A DNA stretch of 64,000 bases from Pseudactinotalea suaedae (lineage in GTDB: Bacteria; Actinomycetota; Actinomycetes; Actinomycetales; Beutenbergiaceae): positions 248,001 to 312,000 of the forward strand of contig NZ_WNXY01000002.1 in assembly GCF_009733815.1 (NCBI RefSeq), written 5' to 3'. Every line of letters begins with the position of its first letter. The stretch's first letter is position 1. A program made the position numbers and the translations under genes. This document shows positions 47,729 to 56,093 of the stretch, piece by piece. The notes beneath the pieces are model-generated. The model saw only the letters and a program-made list of their open reading frames with translations. It was not told the origin of the DNA and searched no databases.

Positions 47729-48631
47729 CTACTTCAGCCCCGCGATCTTGATGCCTCCGATGATGTGTCGCTGGAAGACCAGGAACAGGATCAGCACCGG
47801 CAGCGCCGCCAGTGTCGATCCCGCCATCAGCATCCCTAGCTCGGCCGCTCGCTCCGAGCGGAACGTGGCCAGGTACTGCTGGATCTGGTAGAGGTCCCGG
47901 CTGGTGATCGTCATGATCGGCCAGACGTAGGAGTTCCAGAACGCCAGGAACGACGTCATCCCGACCACCACGAACACGGGCTTGCTCATCGGCAGGAAGA
48001 TGTGCCGGTAGATCGCCCACTTGCTGGCACCGTCCAGGGTCGCCGCCTCCTCCAGCGCGAGCGGCACGTTGAGGTAGTACTGCCGCATGAAGAACAGGTG
48101 AGCGGCCGAGGCGGCACCGGGCAGCACCAGCACCGCGAGCGTGTCCAGCATCCGCAGGCGTGTCACCACCACGAACGAGGTCAGCAGGATCGCCATGCCG
48201 GGGATGAACATCGTGGTGATCACGTAGACCCAGAGCACGTTCTTGAACGCGAACTCCAGCCGCGCGAACGCGTACGCCCCGAGGGAGTTGACGGTCAGCG
48301 ACAGCACCGTGAACAGCAGCGCACCGGCGAAGGTCACGCTCATCGACCGCACGAACTCGGGATCGGCGAGGATCTGCTGGTAGTTCTCGAACCGCCAGAT
48401 CTCGGGGAAGAACTGGAACGGCGTCTCCACGACCTCCGACCGGCTCTTGAAGCCCGCGATCACCATCCACGCGAGCGGGAACAGCGCGAGCAGCACGATC
48501 AGCGTGCCCATCACCGCCTTGCCGGCCACGACCAGCACGCCCTTGGGGCCGCTGTCGGAACGCCCGGTCTTGCGTGGTGCTCGCCCGATCGAGCTGATCG
48601 CCGGTGCGGTCACCGGGGTCTCGGCAGCCAT
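47729..48631 (-). CDS. Carbohydrate ABC transporter permease (MalG/CUT1 type)
   Basis: A 300-residue inner-membrane permease with six hydrophobic segments and the EAA loop EEAATLDGASKWAIYRHIFLP that docks the ATPase. Like MalG it ends with a short tail after QRHIIGGIKIAGLK. It pairs with the permease encoded upstream, to whose stop its ATG is fused. No ATPase gene is in the operon, so a shared MsiK-type ATPase must serve it. The cargo, judged by the neighbours, is probably an arabinan-derived oligosaccharide (inference). Confidence 0.9.
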   Translation of the reverse strand: MAAETPVTAPAISSIGRAPRKTGRSDSGPKGVLVVAGKAVMGTLIVLLALFPLAWMVIAGFKSRSEVVETPFQFFPEIWRFENYQQILADPEFVRSMSVTFAGALLFTVLSLTVNSLGAYAFARLEFAFKNVLWVYVITTMFIPGMAILLTSFVVVTRLRMLDTLAVLVLPGAASAAHLFFMRQYYLNVPLALEEAATLDGASKWAIYRHIFLPMSKPVFVVVGMTSFLAFWNSYVWPIMTITSRDLYQIQQYLATFRSERAAELGMLMAGSTLAALPVLILFLVFQRHIIGGIKIAGLK

Positions 48632-49608
48632 CAGCCGTCCACCGCCTTCTCGGAGTTGAGGACCCGGAAGATCCCGGCGGAGATGCTGCCGAGCACAAGC
48701 ATCAGCAGGATCGCCGCCGCGATCGAGTAGCCCACGTAGGTGTCGTTGCGGAAGTGCTGGAAGATGTAGAGGTTCGGGAGCAGGGTCCGCTCCAGCGGAC
48801 CGCCGTCGGTCATCACCAGCGGCAGCTCGAACTGCTGCACCGCGCCCGTGAAGCCGGCGATCAGCAGGTACAGGAAGATGTTGCGCATCAGCGGGATCGT
48901 GATGAAGAACGTCTTCTGGAACCAGCTCGCTCCGTCGAGATCCGCCGCCTCGTAGTACGACGTCGGGATGTCGACCAGTCCCGCCAGCATGATCAGGGTG
49001 CCGATGCCCAGCCCCAGCCAGACGGCCGGCACGGTCAGTGCAGCCAGCGCGGTGTCGGCGTTGCCCAGCCACGCCTGCTTCTCCACTCCGAAGATTCCCA
49101 CGAAGGCGTTGAGGATGCCGCCCTGGTAGTTGTAGATCAGCACGAACACGATCGAGGCGATGACGCCGGAGATGATCGTCGGGATGTAGATGCTCACCTT
49201 GAGGATGGTCGCGATCTTGCCGCTGACCGTCTTGACCAGGCTCGCGAACAGGAACCCGATGACCAGCTGCGTCGGCACCACGATGATCGCGAACAGCAGA
49301 CCGCGGCCGACCGACTCGATGAAGGTCCGGTCGCCCAGGACGTTGACGTAGTTGCGCCAGCCGACCGGGATCGGCGGCGTGTAGAAGCTCCAGTTGTAGA
49401 AGCTCAGGTAGATCGCGTAGACGACCGGCCACACCACGAAGATCGTCAGCAGCACGACGATCGGGGCGAGCATGGCGTACGCCATCACGTTGCTGCGGGC
49501 GCTCATGCCCGTCCTCGCGCGCGGTGGTCGCACGCGTCCACCACTCCGGCGGCGCACGCCGCCGGGCATGGTGCTGGTGCCTTCCGGCACCTGAACCGTC
49601 TGGGTCAT
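48631..49608 (-). CDS. Carbohydrate ABC transporter permease (MalF/CUT1 type)
   Basis: A 325-residue permease, the MalF-like partner. After an Arg-rich cytoplasmic head of about 40 residues come six membrane segments, starting AYAMLAPIVVLLTIFVVWPV, and the EAA loop YYEAADLDGASWFQKTFFITIP. It lies 73 bases after the binding-protein gene. The stop overlaps the next permease start. Confidence 0.9.
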   Translation of the reverse strand: MTQTVQVPEGTSTMPGGVRRRSGGRVRPPRARTGMSARSNVMAYAMLAPIVVLLTIFVVWPVVYAIYLSFYNWSFYTPPIPVGWRNYVNVLGDRTFIESVGRGLLFAIIVVPTQLVIGFLFASLVKTVSGKIATILKVSIYIPTIISGVIASIVFVLIYNYQGGILNAFVGIFGVEKQAWLGNADTALAALTVPAVWLGLGIGTLIMLAGLVDIPTSYYEAADLDGASWFQKTFFITIPLMRNIFLYLLIAGFTGAVQQFELPLVMTDGGPLERTLLPNLYIFQHFRNDTYVGYSIAAAILLMLVLGSISAGIFRVLNSEKAVDG

Positions 49609-49681
49609 CCTCGACTCCCTCTGATCGAACCGGCCGGCGGGCTCCGGTCCGGCGTCGCCGCGCCGGACCGGAGCGGCACTG

Positions 49682-51037
49682 CTACTGCGGCGCGGTGCCG
49701 GCGAGCTGGTTGGCCTCGATCAGCCGGTTGATCTCGGTCTCGGCGTCAGCGAGCGCCGTGCTCACGTCGGTGCCCTGCATCGCCTGCTCCAGCGCGGTGG
49801 CGAACGCCAGCGAGATGTCCCAGGGGTAGGACGCCTCCGGCATCGCCGTCGGCACGATCTCCGAGGCGATCATCGAGGCCCACGGGTTCTCGGAGTCGGC
49901 GGCAGCCTCCACGAGCGCGTCGTTGACGGCCGAGCGCGGGGAGTACTTGGAGTACTGGGTGCCCTCGAAGTACTCGAGCAGGTGCTCGTCGTCACCGCCT
50001 CCGAGGATCGAGGCGATCACCGTGGCGGCCTCCTCGGGGACCTCGCTCTTGGCGTCGACGACCCAGGTCCAGCCACCGAGCGTGGCGGTCGGTGCCGCAG
50101 GGTCGCCGTGGAAGCTGGGCATCGGCGCGGCGCCGATGTTCTCGACCATCTCCGGGAAGTCGTTGATGAACACGCTGGCGAACCAGGAGCCGCCCATGTT
50201 CATCGCGAGCTGACCCTGCCCCATCGGGTTGGCGTCGGCGTACCCGGCGAGCGCCTGCTGCGGCATCGAGCCCGCCGCGTACATGTCCTGCCACGCCTGC
50301 AGCAGCGGTGCGTACTCGTCGCCCACCTCGGCCTGGCTCCAGTCGTCGGAGATCGGCAGGTGCCCGGCCACGTTCCACTGCAGGCCCCACGTGCTCCAGC
50401 CCATGTCACCGGCGGCCTGTGCGGAGCCGAAGCCGTAGACGTCGCCCGTCGTGAGCTGCGCCGCGTAGTCCTGCAGCTCCTCCCACGTGGTCGGAGGGCC
50501 GTCGATACCGGCGGCCTCGAAGAGGTCCGTCCGGTACCAGAGCACCGACGACGGCTCCACGAGCATCGGGAACGCGTAGTGCGCGCCGTCCATCGAGACC
50601 GAGCCGAGCACGTTCTCCTGCATGTCGGACCAGACGTCGTCCTCGATGTGGTCCGAGAGCGAGACGATCTGACCGGTGGTCGCGGCCGAGATCACGCCGT
50701 TGTACGCGATCGTGTACATGTCGGGCGCGTTGCCGGCTGCCTGCGCCGCCGTCATCCGCTGCTCCCACGCGTCGCCGGGCACCTGCGTCAGGTTGACGTG
50801 GATGTCCTCCTGCGAGGAGTTGAAGGCGTCGATCGCATCGGTGTACCAGTCGTTCTCGACGTCCTGGAAGCTGAGCTGCCAGAACTCGACGCTGGTGGCT
50901 CCTTCAGGGACGTCGTCGCCACCGCCTCCGGTGTCGGCCGGCTGGCCGGGGGTGCCACTACCGCATGCCGCCACGGTGAGCGCGATTGCGCCCGCCGCCG
51001 CGACGATGCCCATGGCGCGGAACTGGGTACTTCTCAT
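49682..51037 (-). CDS. Extracellular sugar-binding lipoprotein
   Basis: A 451-residue solute-binding protein of the family 1 (MalE-like) type. The signal peptide ends in a lipobox (TVAAC, Cys about 25) followed by a Gly/Asp-rich linker; the mature part has VEFWQLSF, YAFPMLVEPSSVLWYRTDLFE and TATLGGWTWVVDA, typical of oligosaccharide binders. It delivers the ligand to the CUT1 permeases. Ribosome site GAGGAGG before ATG 51037. Two-base-scale gaps do not occur here; the gap to the DUF4185 gene is 54 bases. Confidence 0.9.
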   Translation of the reverse strand: MRSTQFRAMGIVAAAGAIALTVAACGSGTPGQPADTGGGGDDVPEGATSVEFWQLSFQDVENDWYTDAIDAFNSSQEDIHVNLTQVPGDAWEQRMTAAQAAGNAPDMYTIAYNGVISAATTGQIVSLSDHIEDDVWSDMQENVLGSVSMDGAHYAFPMLVEPSSVLWYRTDLFEAAGIDGPPTTWEELQDYAAQLTTGDVYGFGSAQAAGDMGWSTWGLQWNVAGHLPISDDWSQAEVGDEYAPLLQAWQDMYAAGSMPQQALAGYADANPMGQGQLAMNMGGSWFASVFINDFPEMVENIGAAPMPSFHGDPAAPTATLGGWTWVVDAKSEVPEEAATVIASILGGGDDEHLLEYFEGTQYSKYSPRSAVNDALVEAAADSENPWASMIASEIVPTAMPEASYPWDISLAFATALEQAMQGTDVSTALADAETEINRLIEANQLAGTAPQ

Positions 51038-51091
51038 GTGCCATCCTCCTCGATGACTGGGTGGGACCTGGACGGGTGAAGCCTCGCGCGG

Positions 51092-52237
51092 TCAGCCATC
51101 GGCGGTCTCCAGCCGAGCGCTGTACCAGAACACGTTGTAGGGATCCCAGATCGAGAGCGAGAAGTAGACGGTGCCACCGTCCTCGCTCACGTATCGCGGG
51201 CTCATGTAGGGCGCGTAGAGACCGGGTGTCTCGGACTGCGTGGTGAGCACGTGCGGCTCGCTCCACGGGCCCCACGGTGTGAGGCCCTCGAGCAGCACGG
51301 CGTCACCGTTGTCGACCATCGTCGTCAGGAGCCACCGGTCGGTCTGCTCGTGGTGGATGACCGACAGCTCCCCGACGGCACGGTCGAGCACGGTGGCTGC
51401 CGCGCTCATGTCCTCCGACCAGAGGGGTGCGCCGTCGTCGTCGGTGCCCGAGAAGTAGGTGTACGCGCCGAGGTCCTCGACGGCCTCACGGGTCGCCTGC
51501 ACGCGCATCAGCTGCACGTTGCCGAACCGGCCCGACGGGATCGACCAGAGGTAGAGGTACTCGGTGCCGTCCTCGGTGACCGGTGCGGCCGCGACCTGGA
51601 CGAAGTTGGAGTCGCCGGGCCACCGCGGGTCCGGGAGCACCTCCCAGGTCTGGCCCTCGTCGGTGCTGCGCACCAGCCCGGCGTGGTCGGCGTCCCACCG
51701 CCCGGGCTCGCCCCAGTAGCTCACCGACATGTAGTGCAGGTACATCGCGCCGTCGACGGCGAACCCGTACGTCGGGATCTTGGTGACCTCTCCCCCGCCG
51801 TCGTTGGGAGCCTTGTCCCCCACCGCGACCTCCAGGGCCAGCCCGATGTCGTCGAGCACCCAGCCGTCGAAGGTGATGCCGTCGGAGGGGTCGTCGTCGG
51901 TGGTGTACGCGATCGCGTTGGAGCGCCAGTTGCCGCCACCACCACCGGTCATGCCCTCCTCGCGGGTCCCGAACGTGTCCCCGAAGACGAAGTACGTGAC
52001 GTCGTCGACCGTCACCATCGACCCCAGGTCGGTACCGGCGACGGCGACCGCCTCGGTGTCGTTGATGGCGCCGGGTCCGGTGAGCTGGGCCACCTGGGTG
52101 ACGTCGCTGACGCCGGTGACCACGAACGGCTTGTCGGTGTCGGTGTCCACGTCGGTACCGCCTCCTCCCGTGCACGCCACGAGAGCACCGGCGGCGAGGG
52201 CAGCGATGATCGCTGCGGTGGTGCGCGGCCTGCTCAC
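51092..52237 (-). CDS. DUF4185 lipoprotein (GH183-like endo-D-arabinanase candidate)
   Basis: A 381-residue protein with a lipoprotein signal peptide (lipobox LVAC, Cys about 22) and a five-bladed-propeller-like DUF4185 domain. Blade segments TYFVFGDTFG, DHAGLVRSTDEGQTWEVL, DDDGAPLWSEDM and TPWGPWSEPHVL recur. The family has been reported to contain endo-acting D-arabinanases (GH183) of mycobacteria and other bacteria; this membership is my recollection of the literature and the residues for catalysis were not checked. Surface location suits cutting polymer outside before import. GTG 52237 overlaps the GH172-like gene stop. Confidence 0.82.
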   Translation of the reverse strand: MSRPRTTAAIIAALAAGALVACTGGGGTDVDTDTDKPFVVTGVSDVTQVAQLTGPGAINDTEAVAVAGTDLGSMVTVDDVTYFVFGDTFGTREEGMTGGGGGNWRSNAIAYTTDDDPSDGITFDGWVLDDIGLALEVAVGDKAPNDGGGEVTKIPTYGFAVDGAMYLHYMSVSYWGEPGRWDADHAGLVRSTDEGQTWEVLPDPRWPGDSNFVQVAAAPVTEDGTEYLYLWSIPSGRFGNVQLMRVQATREAVEDLGAYTYFSGTDDDGAPLWSEDMSAAATVLDRAVGELSVIHHEQTDRWLLTTMVDNGDAVLLEGLTPWGPWSEPHVLTTQSETPGLYAPYMSPRYVSEDGGTVYFSLSIWDPYNVFWYSARLETADG

Positions 52238-53346
52238 GCGAGCCTCGGCAGCCGCTGCTCGACCGGCAGCAGGGTGAGCCCGGTGGCCGGCTCCTCGGCG
52301 TACCAGTAGGCCGTGGAGGACACGTCGTCGTTGCGGTGGTTGTTGTGGCCGTGCTCGATCGTCACCCTGATCGAGCTGGTGAAGGTCACCGGGTCCTCGA
52401 TGTGGAACCGGTACATCGAGATCTGTCCGGACCAGTTCTCGCCGCCGGGCAGCGTGATGCCGTGGTACGGCGAGGCGTAGCTCTCGCTGGGGCACCACGC
52501 GGTGTTGAAGTAGTCCTCGGTCCCGGTGCCGTGCAGGCTCGGCGGCCAGCTCTCGCCGTCGACGAAGATCATGTCGTCGCCCTCGCCGTACCAGTTCCAG
52601 TCAGCGGTGTGCCGCAGGTTCGTGACGTTGAGGACGCATCCCACGTAGTGGCCACGTCCGGTCGTGTCGAGGATCGTGTAGTTGCCCTCGCCACCGACGT
52701 TCCTGCCACCGAACAGATACTCGGGGTTGGTCATCGAACCCTGCTCGACGCCGTCGGTCGGGTTCTGCCGGTTCCAGCTGGCGTGGAACCGGCCGAGCCC
52801 CGGCTCCAGCTCGCTGAAGGCGTCGTAGTCGATGTAGTAGTAGAAGGCGAGTGCCTCGGACTCGCACTCGCTCGTCAGCTCGAAGCGTGCGCGGGTGGCG
52901 AACGGCATGTGGAAGAAGGAGTTGAAGCCCTTGCCGTCCTGCGGGCTCATCTGCAGCGGAGCCGATGCGAAGTTGACGGTGCGGGCGTGGCCGACCCCGA
53001 AGAAGTCTCCGACCGGCACCAGCACGCTGGGCTCGGGCGAGTCGTCCCAGAAGATCCGCAGCACGAGCTTGCGCAGGAAGTCCTGGTCGGCGGTCTCCGG
53101 ACCGGCGGGGTTCAGCGGCGCCACGGTGACCCAGATGTGGTTGATCGCCCCGGCGCCGGCGATGTCGGCGAGCGTCACGGTCTCCCCCGCACGCACCGTG
53201 ACCCGGTCGTCGTTCCCGCCGGTGGTGTCCCAGCTGGAAACGCGCAGCCGCCGGTGGTTCCGCAGCCGCGGCAGATCGCGCAGGCTGCTGCCGTACCCGC
53301 CGTAGCCCGCGCCGGTGGCGGGGCTCGACCCGTGGGTGATCGTCAT
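52234..53346 (-). CDS. DUF2961 protein, glycoside hydrolase family 172-like
   Basis: A 370-residue cytoplasmic-looking protein of DUF2961, now GH172, whose known members release alpha-D-fructofuranose or D-arabinofuranose residues in an exo fashion. The diagnostic segment is NWYGEGDDMIFVDGE...LHGTGTEDYFN (residues about 250-275), with two Glu 22 positions apart as catalytic candidates. The N terminus (WDTTGGNDDRVTVRAGETVTLADI) and the fold of two jelly-roll halves fit. It lacks a signal peptide, so it would act on imported oligosaccharide. Coupled to the DUF4185 lipoprotein gene by GTGA and 12 bases after the sugar kinase gene. Confidence 0.87.
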   Translation of the reverse strand: MTITHGSSPATGAGYGGYGSSLRDLPRLRNHRRLRVSSWDTTGGNDDRVTVRAGETVTLADIAGAGAINHIWVTVAPLNPAGPETADQDFLRKLVLRIFWDDSPEPSVLVPVGDFFGVGHARTVNFASAPLQMSPQDGKGFNSFFHMPFATRARFELTSECESEALAFYYYIDYDAFSELEPGLGRFHASWNRQNPTDGVEQGSMTNPEYLFGGRNVGGEGNYTILDTTGRGHYVGCVLNVTNLRHTADWNWYGEGDDMIFVDGESWPPSLHGTGTEDYFNTAWCPSESYASPYHGITLPGGENWSGQISMYRFHIEDPVTFTSSIRVTIEHGHNNHRNDDVSSTAYWYAEEPATGLTLLPVEQRLPRLA

Positions 53347-53358
53347 CGATGCTCCTTC

Positions 53359-54315
53359 TCAGGCGTGGGTCCGGACGCCACTGGGGGCGAGTGCGGGTGG
53401 GTCGTCGGGGTGGGCGAGCGCGTCCGCGGTCTCGGCTGCGGTCGGTGCCGCAGGTGCGCCGCCGCGGCGCAGCACGCTGAGCGCGGCCGCCGCGTTGGCG
53501 GCGACGACGGCGTCGCGCAAATTCTCGCCGGCTGCGAGGCGGGCGCCGAGGTTGCCGCAGAAGGTGTCACCCGCGCCGATCGTGTCGATCGCCGCCACCG
53601 AGCGAGCGGGTATGCGCTCCGGCGGCGCGTCGCCGTCGAGCAGCAGCACGCCGTCCTCACCGAGCGTCACGACCATCGCACCGCGGCGGCCGTGCCAGTA
53701 CTCCCGGGCGACCTGGTCGATGTCGGCCTCGGCGGCGGCGCCGGCCAGCTCGCGGAGCTCGCCCTCGTTGGGGACCAGGACGTCGACCATCGCCAGCAGG
53801 TCCGGCGGCAGCTCGACGTACGGCGCCGGGTTCAGCACGACCGTCACCTCGGAGGCGTGGGCGATCCGCACGGCCGCCAGGATGGCGGCCACGGGGAGCT
53901 CCAGCTGCACCAGCAGCACGTCGGCGCCCGCGATGGCGGCGGACGCCGCCGCGACGTCGTGGCGCGTGACCTGCTGGTTCGCGCGCGGCACGATCACGAT
54001 CGAGTTCTGACCACCGGTCTCCACCACCGGCAGCCCGACGCCGGTCCCGGCGGCGGCATCGGCGATCACGTGCTCCGCAGCGATCCCCTCGGCGTGCAGG
54101 AACTCCCGGAACTCCTCGCCGAAGGCGTCGTCCCCGAGTCTCCCCAGCACGGTGACGTCGGCGCCGGCGCGCCTGGCCGCGACCGCCTGGTTGAAGCCCT
54201 TGCCGCCCACGAAGGTCTCGAAGTGGGTGCCGACGACGGTCTGGCCCGGCTGGGGCCGCACCGGCGCCGTGGCCACCAGGTCGTACATGAACGAGGCGAG
54301 CACGAAGACCTTCAT
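53359..54315 (-). CDS. PfkB-family sugar kinase (ribokinase-like)
   Basis: A 318-residue kinase. The substrate site GGKGFNQAVAARR is near the N terminus; NPAP, VPNEGE and the ATP/catalytic motif DTIGAGDTFCG (catalytic Asp in GAGD, about residue 252) are the ribokinase pattern. Ribokinases put phosphate on O5 of aldopentofuranoses; next to an arabinose-5-phosphate isomerase gene, D-arabinose is the most sensible substrate (inference). The start ATGA overlaps the SIS gene stop, so the two are coupled. Confidence 0.86.
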   Translation of the reverse strand: MKVFVLASFMYDLVATAPVRPQPGQTVVGTHFETFVGGKGFNQAVAARRAGADVTVLGRLGDDAFGEEFREFLHAEGIAAEHVIADAAAGTGVGLPVVETGGQNSIVIVPRANQQVTRHDVAAASAAIAGADVLLVQLELPVAAILAAVRIAHASEVTVVLNPAPYVELPPDLLAMVDVLVPNEGELRELAGAAAEADIDQVAREYWHGRRGAMVVTLGEDGVLLLDGDAPPERIPARSVAAIDTIGAGDTFCGNLGARLAAGENLRDAVVAANAAAALSVLRRGGAPAAPTAAETADALAHPDDPPALAPSGVRTHA

Positions 54316-54938
54316 GAGCCGGCTCCCAGCTGCGCGCCGAGCGCGCCGCCCGGGTGCCGCTCGGCGAACTGCTCGGGGGTGAAGCCCGACATCGTCATCA
54401 GCACCGCGGCCAGCGCGTCCCCGATCGCGATCGTGACCGTGGTCGAGGTCGTGGGAGCCAGTCCCAGCGGGTCCGCCTCGCGGTCGACAGCGATGTCCAG
54501 GTGGACGTCGCACAGGTCCGCCAGTGTCGAGCTCGGGTCCCGCGTCATCGCGATCATCGGGACGCCCCAGCGCTTGAGCATCGTCGCGAACTGGTTCACC
54601 TCGGCCGTCTCGCCGGAGTTGGAGATCAGGATCGCCACGTCGGCGGGCGTCGCCATGCCGGAGTCGCCGTGCAGGGCCTCGGAGGAGTGGACGAACTGGG
54701 CCGGGGTTCCGGTCGAGGCCAGCGTGGCGGCGATCTTCGCCCCGACGTGGCCGGACTTGCCGATGCCTGAGATCAGCACACGACCGCGGGCACCGCGGAT
54801 CAGCCGGACGGCGGCGCTCAGCTGCGGCGCGATGCGGTCGGCGGCGACCGTGATGGCGCTCGCCTCGATCCTCATCGCGCCGACACCCGCACGCACGGCC
54901 TCATCCAGCCGGTCCAGCTCGTCGATGTTGTCGACCAT
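54312..54938 (-). CDS. KpsF/GutQ-type D-arabinose-5-phosphate isomerase SIS domain
   Basis: A 208-residue SIS protein. The segments ISGIGKSGHVGAKIAATLAS, HGDSGM, SNSGETAEV, LAPTTSTT and HPGGALG are those of KdsD/KpsF/GutQ D-arabinose-5-phosphate isomerases, and are better matches than to hexuloisomerases. Those enzymes have two C-terminal CBS domains; here the protein stops after the SIS domain. It would interconvert A5P and ribulose 5-phosphate. First gene after the operator; ribosome site GGAGGA nine bases before ATG 54938. Confidence 0.83.
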   Translation of the reverse strand: MVDNIDELDRLDEAVRAGVGAMRIEASAITVAADRIAPQLSAAVRLIRGARGRVLISGIGKSGHVGAKIAATLASTGTPAQFVHSSEALHGDSGMATPADVAILISNSGETAEVNQFATMLKRWGVPMIAMTRDPSSTLADLCDVHLDIAVDREADPLGLAPTTSTTVTIAIGDALAAVLMTMSGFTPEQFAERHPGGALGAQLGAGS

Positions 54939-54962
54939 GCCCCGTGTCCTCCGTGACTCAGG

Positions 54963-54990
54963 AATCGATTACTCGGCACAGTAATCGATT
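54963..54990. promoter_or_regulatory. Paired LacI-type operator before the SIS gene
   Basis: AATCGATTAC (54963-54972), eight bases, GTAATCGATT (54981-54990) is a perfect 10-bp inverted repeat. Each arm holds an AATCGATT palindrome, the shape bound by LacI-family dimers, and the two centres are 20 bases (two helical turns) apart. It lies 24 bases before the SIS start, between it and the lacI gene. Confidence 0.7.
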
Positions 54991-55055
54991 TCTCGCCGCG
55001 AGGGAAGTCGTCGTGACCAGATCGTGACCGGACGACCTCGGAAGGGTCTCGCCGG

Positions 55056-56093
55056 TCAGCGGGCGGGGCGCGGGCCGGTGCTCTGGCGGACCAGCAGGCG
55101 CGGCGTCAGCAGCAGGTGCAGCACCGGCGCATCCGGCTCGGTGCCGCGGCGCAGCAGCTGCTCGGCGGCCCGCTCCCCCATCTCCGTGACCGGCTGCGCG
55201 ACCACGGTCACGCTCGGGCGGACCATCTGGGCCCAGCGCTCGTCGTCGACGCCGATCAGCGAGATGTCCTCCGGCATCCGCAGCCCGCTCTCCTGGATCG
55301 CCTGGTAGGCGCCGACCGTGACGGGGCCGTTGGTCGCGAAGATCGCGTCCGGGCGATCGGGACCGCTCAACAGCTCGGCGACCATCGACTGGGCGTCGGG
55401 GGCGCGGAGGTCGGAGCGAAGCATGCGTCCGTCGTCGTGGGGGAAGCCGGCCTCGTCGAGGGCGTCGCGCGCGCCGCGCAACCGGTCCTCCGTGGTGCTG
55501 ACGCCCGAGGGTCCCGCCAGGCAGACGATGTCGCGGTGGCCGAGCTCGAGCAGGTGCTGCACAGCCATCCGACCGGCTCGCACGTTGTCCAGCAGGATCG
55601 TGTCACCGGTGAAGTCGTGCACGCGCCGGTCGACCACGACGGTCGGGACCCCGGCGGCCAGGAGCGCCGACAGGTCGGAGTCCTCCTGCGAGGTCACCGA
55701 GACGACCACGCCCGCCATCCGCTGCGCGATCGCGGTCGCGAGATATCCGCGCTCCCGATCCAGCTGCTCGTCGGTGTTGCACAGCATCACCGAGAACCCG
55801 TTGCGCACCGCGACGTGCTCGACCGCCGCGACCAGCGAGGTGAAGAACGGGTTCTGCAGGTCCGAGACGATCGCGGCCCAGACGTCGGTCCGCTGGCGAC
55901 GCAGCGCGCGGCCGTTGGGGTTGGGCACGTACCCCGACTCGGTGGCGGCGGCGCGCACGCGTTCGGCGAGCGCCGGGTCCACGGTCGCGGCACCGTTCAG
56001 CACCCGCGAGACCGTGGCGGCCGAGACGCCCGCCGCGCGCGCCACATCGGTGATCCGCACCGTCGCGCCCCCGCCCGATCTCGCCCTGCTCAC
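55056..56093 (-). CDS. LacI-family transcriptional regulator
   Basis: A 345-residue repressor. The HTH and hinge read ITDVARAAGVSAATVSRVLNGAATVDPALAERVRAA, and the periplasmic-binding-like domain follows from about residue 75, ending with the usual VTVVAQPVTEMG. It is the natural regulator of the surrounding sugar genes, with the paired ATCGAT operator 66 bases after its stop. GTG 56093 overlaps the stop of the upstream DUF4185 gene. Confidence 0.9.
   Translation of the reverse strand: MSRARSGGGATVRITDVARAAGVSAATVSRVLNGAATVDPALAERVRAAATESGYVPNPNGRALRRQRTDVWAAIVSDLQNPFFTSLVAAVEHVAVRNGFSVMLCNTDEQLDRERGYLATAIAQRMAGVVVSVTSQEDSDLSALLAAGVPTVVVDRRVHDFTGDTILLDNVRAGRMAVQHLLELGHRDIVCLAGPSGVSTTEDRLRGARDALDEAGFPHDDGRMLRSDLRAPDAQSMVAELLSGPDRPDAIFATNGPVTVGAYQAIQESGLRMPEDISLIGVDDERWAQMVRPSVTVVAQPVTEMGERAAEQLLRRGTEPDAPVLHLLLTPRLLVRQSTGPRPAR

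Noticed and set aside
53342-53350. CATCGATG near the GH172 gene start as another LacI operator
   Set aside because: It overlaps the start codon itself and lacks the AATCGATTAC flanks of the paired operator, so it is probably chance.
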